This document shows, one piece after another, positions 4,982 to 7,135 of a stretch of DNA of 7,135 nt. The notes under the pieces are model-generated. The model was not told where the DNA came from, did no database searches, and saw only the letters and a program-made list of their open reading frames with translations. Positions within the stretch are counted from its first letter, which is position 1. Each line of letters opens with the position of its first letter. Location: the NCBI GenBank assembly GCA_020444765.1, contig JAGRHW010000180.1:1-7135 (forward strand), given 5' to 3'. Source of the stretch: Gammaproteobacteria bacterium (GTDB lineage: Bacteria > Pseudomonadota > Gammaproteobacteria > Granulosicoccales > Granulosicoccaceae). The translations under genes and the position numbers were made by a program.

Positions 4982-6682
4982 TCACTCCCGAGCAGGCGAA
5001 GGTGCCGGTTCAGTCTGCGTATGGACGGTCAACTGCGGGAACGGAATCGTCCAGTTCTGCTCGTTGCAGACCTTGATACAAGATTGTTGAATCAAACGTT
5101 CGATGCTGTAGAAACTCTGCGCGGCCGAACTGTCGAACGTAATATAAACCAGATAATCAAGAGATGATGCGCCGGCGGCTTTCAGTTCGACCAGGATGTT
5201 TTTTACCGCGGCAAAAAAATCCGTAGACCGCAGCGCTGTTTCGATTTCGGCTTTGAAGAGCGGGCCGACATCGGTCAGGGCTATCGTCTGGTGGCTGTAA
5301 TCGATGCCGAAAATACCGGCGACGCCAAAGCAGCCGTTGCGGGTCAGGTTCAGCACATCCATGTTAAACATGTCCGCCGTTGGTACGAACATGGCCGCGC
5401 CGCCGCCGAGTTTGAGCTCGACGTTATCCGGTGTCTGGCGGATGATTTCGGCCAGTTTGCCGTTTGGCAACATCACGAAATCTCCACGCCGGTGCGGAAA
5501 CCAGGGTTCGTGGCCGACCGGGCGCGAGGTCATGCTGCCGAGCTCCGACAAGGGCAGGCGAATCGTGCCGTCGATTTCGGGGTTACGCAGCACGGAATAC
5601 AGATTGATGGAGCTAAGCTTCCAGGGAATGCCGTTGTACATGATGCGCTCGCCCTCACGAGCGGCGCCGAGGTTGAGCAGCAGTTTGGTTTCGGCAATAA
5701 AACGCGGCAGCGTGTTGCGCAGGCCGATGATGATCGCCGCCACCAGCAGAATCGCCAGCCCCAGCAGCAACACGTCGCCTCGCGAATAAAACACCACCAT
5801 CACCGCGATGATCACCAGCAGCGTGGTTAACAGGCTGTAGGCGTAGGCGGCCAGGCGATAACGCGTCAGGGTACGGCGTTCCGCGCTGTTTTTGACACGT
5901 TTGCTGAGCAGCCAGAGCAAGGAACGCATAAACAGCCAGACACCCAGTGCCGCGCCGAAGGCGATCAGCAGCGTCAGGCCGCGGCCGAGAAAAAATTCGT
6001 CGACCGAGCGCTTGATGACTTCCATCCACGAAACGGTTTCACCCTGTAAATCCTGCAGTTGCAGGGTGGCGATTTCCAGCGAGTTCTTATTGTCTTCCTT
6101 ACGGCGCTGCCAGCGTTCGACCAGTGACTGAACTTTTTCCTCCGTTGCCTCGGGTAATTCCTGCCCGGCGTAAAGCGACAATGAGGCCAGTGCGTTGTCA
6201 ATCGTTGTCGCATAATCCTGACGCTGGGCAATCGTGCTGCGCAGGCGCTCGATCTTGCGCGGTTTTTCCGTCAACACCTTGAGGTTTTCTATCAAGGGTT
6301 GCATTATCTGGATGATTTCGGTCTGCCAGTTGAACTCCGGTTCCTTGGCGCCGAATAATTCCGTCTCCACACCACCGGTGGCCAGCCGCTCGAATGACTG
6401 ATTGACCCGCTTGACCTCCTGATCGATGGTGGCTTTTTCCTCCTCCAGCGCGGCTTTGTCCTCGTCCGTGGCTTGCTGGATTTTCTGCGCCAGATTTCGC
6501 TGGCTCTTCTGCAGCTCCTCGAGTGTCTGCTGCAAAGCCTGCAAACGCGCCACCGACGCGGTGCTCACTGTTTCTTCGGGCGACTGGGCAATCGCCTTTT
6601 CCACCCCGGCAAGGCTCGCGAACAGGAAAAAGCAGATCAGGAAATATCCGACGCTGGACAAAAATGGACGGCTGGAAAACAT
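4982..6682 (-). CDS. MscS-family mechanosensitive ion channel with long periplasmic N-terminus
   Basis: This 566-residue inner-membrane protein is related to small-conductance mechanosensitive channels, which open under membrane tension to release solutes. A signal peptide spans 1 to about 33 (FLICFFLFASLAG, then AIA before QS). A charged, heptad-rich coiled coil covers about 43-100, and further helical periplasmic sequence runs to about 230. Three membrane spans lie at about 236-258, 279-299 and 304-320. The cytoplasmic part then has a beta-type segment, and the C-terminal alpha-beta domain carries LKAAGASSLDYLVYITF and the closing IPFPQLTVHTQ, which matches the FPYPQMDV end of E. coli MscS. 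The third span lacks the Gly/Ala-rich packing pattern of E. coli MscS (here ILLVAAIIIGLRNTLPR), so gating may differ. The beta region looks doubled (343-388 and 399-447). It is transcribed towards the ABC operon and has no visible tie to PQQ. Confidence 0.85.
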   Translation of the reverse strand: MFSSRPFLSSVGYFLICFFLFASLAGVEKAIAQSPEETVSTASVARLQALQQTLEELQKSQRNLAQKIQQATDEDKAALEEEKATIDQEVKRVNQSFERLATGGVETELFGAKEPEFNWQTEIIQIMQPLIENLKVLTEKPRKIERLRSTIAQRQDYATTIDNALASLSLYAGQELPEATEEKVQSLVERWQRRKEDNKNSLEIATLQLQDLQGETVSWMEVIKRSVDEFFLGRGLTLLIAFGAALGVWLFMRSLLWLLSKRVKNSAERRTLTRYRLAAYAYSLLTTLLVIIAVMVVFYSRGDVLLLGLAILLVAAIIIGLRNTLPRFIAETKLLLNLGAAREGERIMYNGIPWKLSSINLYSVLRNPEIDGTIRLPLSELGSMTSRPVGHEPWFPHRRGDFVMLPNGKLAEIIRQTPDNVELKLGGGAAMFVPTADMFNMDVLNLTRNGCFGVAGIFGIDYSHQTIALTDVGPLFKAEIETALRSTDFFAAVKNILVELKAAGASSLDYLVYITFDSSAAQSFYSIERLIQQSCIKVCNEQNWTIPFPQLTVHTQTEPAPSPARE

Positions 6683-6717
6683 CAGAAAACTCTTGAAAAA
6701 ATCAGGGTAACAGTAAG

Positions 6718-6746
6718 GGTATAGCGACGTGTTTTCGATCTGGCAA
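6718..6746 (-). promoter_or_regulatory. Likely promoter of the MscS-family gene
   Basis: On the minus strand, TTGCCA (6741-6746, five of six to consensus) and TATACC (6718-6723, four of six) are exactly 17 bases apart. Transcription would start near 6711, about 28 bases before the ATG at 6682, with AGAG as a modest ribosome binding site seven bases before the start. Confidence 0.45.
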
Positions 6747-6763
6747 TATCAAACCCGTCGCAT

Positions 6764-6790
6764 GCCCGATCCAATATGCATGTTTCGGGC
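6764..6790. repeat. Short inverted repeat between the MscS gene and the HigA-like gene
   Basis: GCCCGA (6764-6769) and TCGGGC (6785-6790) are perfect complements over a 15-base loop. It lies in the 166-bp gap between divergent genes. On the plus strand it is followed by GGTTTT, too weak for a terminator call; it might be a binding site. I see nothing else in this gap apart from the MscS promoter and the HigA-like ribosome binding site (GGAGGAA at 6834-6840). Confidence 0.25.
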
Positions 6791-6848
6791 GGTTTTGCGT
6801 TTGTTTGAGGAACCTTGACGGTTTTGTAGTGTTGGAGGAACTGAATTG

Positions 6849-7088
6849 ATGATCAATAACATGGACCCGATTCATTCGGATGAGATTCTGCGTGAGGAAT
6901 ACCTGGAACCTCCGGGTATGTCGCCCAGTGCGTTGCACGTGCCGGCCACCCGCAGCGGGGATATTGTGCGGGAACGCCGAGGCACTAGTCCCGATGCAAG
7001 GCTGCGCCTGGCCTGCTACTTTGGCGCCGACGCCCAAAGCTGGATGAACCTGCAAATCAGCTATATGCGTACCACCGGCGAGGATTGA
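6849..7088 (+). CDS. higA: HigA-like (XRE-family) antitoxin, short and probably degenerate
   Basis: This 79-residue protein resembles HigA/VapI-type antitoxins, which bind DNA through a helix-turn-helix and neutralise a HigB RNase. Family blocks seen are HSDEILREEYLEPPGMSPSAL at 9-29 (usually HPGEILREEYLEPLGLS), DIVRERRGTSPDARLRLACY from 38, and FGADAQSWMNLQ from 58. Compared with the usual pattern, where ALARALGV precedes the recognition helix, here SAL runs straight into HVPATR, about four residues short, which would remove most of helix 2. The C-terminus also stops early (usual length about 95-105). GGAGG at 6834-6838 lies ten bases before the ATG, and a TTG one codon earlier has seven-base spacing. 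No higB-like toxin gene lies upstream, where it would be expected. It may be an orphan relic or a repurposed regulator. Family assignment is good; activity is doubtful. Confidence 0.75.
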   Translation: MINNMDPIHSDEILREEYLEPPGMSPSALHVPATRSGDIVRERRGTSPDARLRLACYFGADAQSWMNLQISYMRTTGED

Positions 7089-7105
7089 GTGAATTTAAAG
7101 AGTGG

Positions 7106-7131
7106 AAGAGATTAGATAAGCTCTTGTTTTT
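7106..7131 (+). terminator. Weak terminator candidate after the HigA-like gene
   Basis: AAGAG (7106-7110) pairs with CTCTT (7121-7125) over a 10-base loop and is followed by GTTTTTA. The 5-bp AT-containing stem is weak, and the window ends just after it, so this is only a suggestion. The same bases are also open as the possible start of another reading frame (TTG at 7085) that runs off the window. Confidence 0.25.
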
Positions 7132-7135
7132 ATTG

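Noticed and set aside
5291..5830. Plus-strand reading frame of about 180 codons rich in His, Gln and Arg
   Set aside because: It is antisense to the MscS-family gene. The composition is that of a GC-rich shadow frame, and the opposite strand has clear family motifs.
1..7135. CRISPR array, insertion sequence, tRNA or rRNA
   Set aside because: No regularly spaced repeats, no transposase-like protein with terminal repeats and no cloverleaf or rRNA-like sequence were found by reading the window.

Overview
The window looks like chromosomal DNA from a PQQ-making proteobacterium, most likely a gammaproteobacterial methylotroph, methanotroph or alcohol oxidiser. That rests on gene content only (pqqA, pqqE and an ABC pair of the kind linked to PQQ-dependent alcohol dehydrogenases). 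No rRNA or other taxonomic marker is present, so the assignment is an inference.

Region 1 (1-594, minus strand) holds PQQ biosynthesis genes: a 24-codon pqqA (520-594) and, 69 bp downstream, the first 150 codons of pqqE (450 to below 1). The usual pqqB, pqqC and pqqD do not lie between them. A strong 9-bp stem-loop (486-506) sits in the gap and could hold down pqqE expression relative to pqqA.

Region 2 (595-815) is a divergent control region. It carries a good pqqA ribosome binding site, a 12-bp palindrome, a 5-bp stem-loop, and a 25-bp inverted repeat (9-bp arms TATTTCCGT and ACGGAAATA) that overlaps a possible -10 box for the rightward operon.

Region 3 (816-4922, plus strand) is a compact four-junction, five-gene operon with two ABC systems. 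The first is a NitT/TauT/SsuABC-type importer: an exported binding protein, an inner-membrane permease and an ATPase. The second is an ATPase plus an ABC-2-type permease, closely resembling the pair found beside PQQ-dependent alcohol dehydrogenases (PedC-type permease; LutE/LutF-like in the Methylobacterium lanthanide uptake cluster). Overlapping stop and start codons at two or three junctions imply coupled translation. The divergent placement against pqqA suggests a transport job tied to periplasmic quinoprotein oxidation, for example a cofactor, metal, metal carrier or small substrate. The substrate cannot be read from sequence.

Region 4 (4923-7135) is unrelated in function. It has a 566-residue MscS-family channel on the minus strand, with a long periplasmic coiled-coil N-terminus and what looks like a doubled beta domain, and then a short, probably degenerate HigA-type antitoxin on the plus strand with no toxin gene next to it. 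No insertion sequence, CRISPR array, tRNA or rRNA was seen. The most interesting part is the divergent pqqA / double-ABC arrangement and its operator-like repeat.
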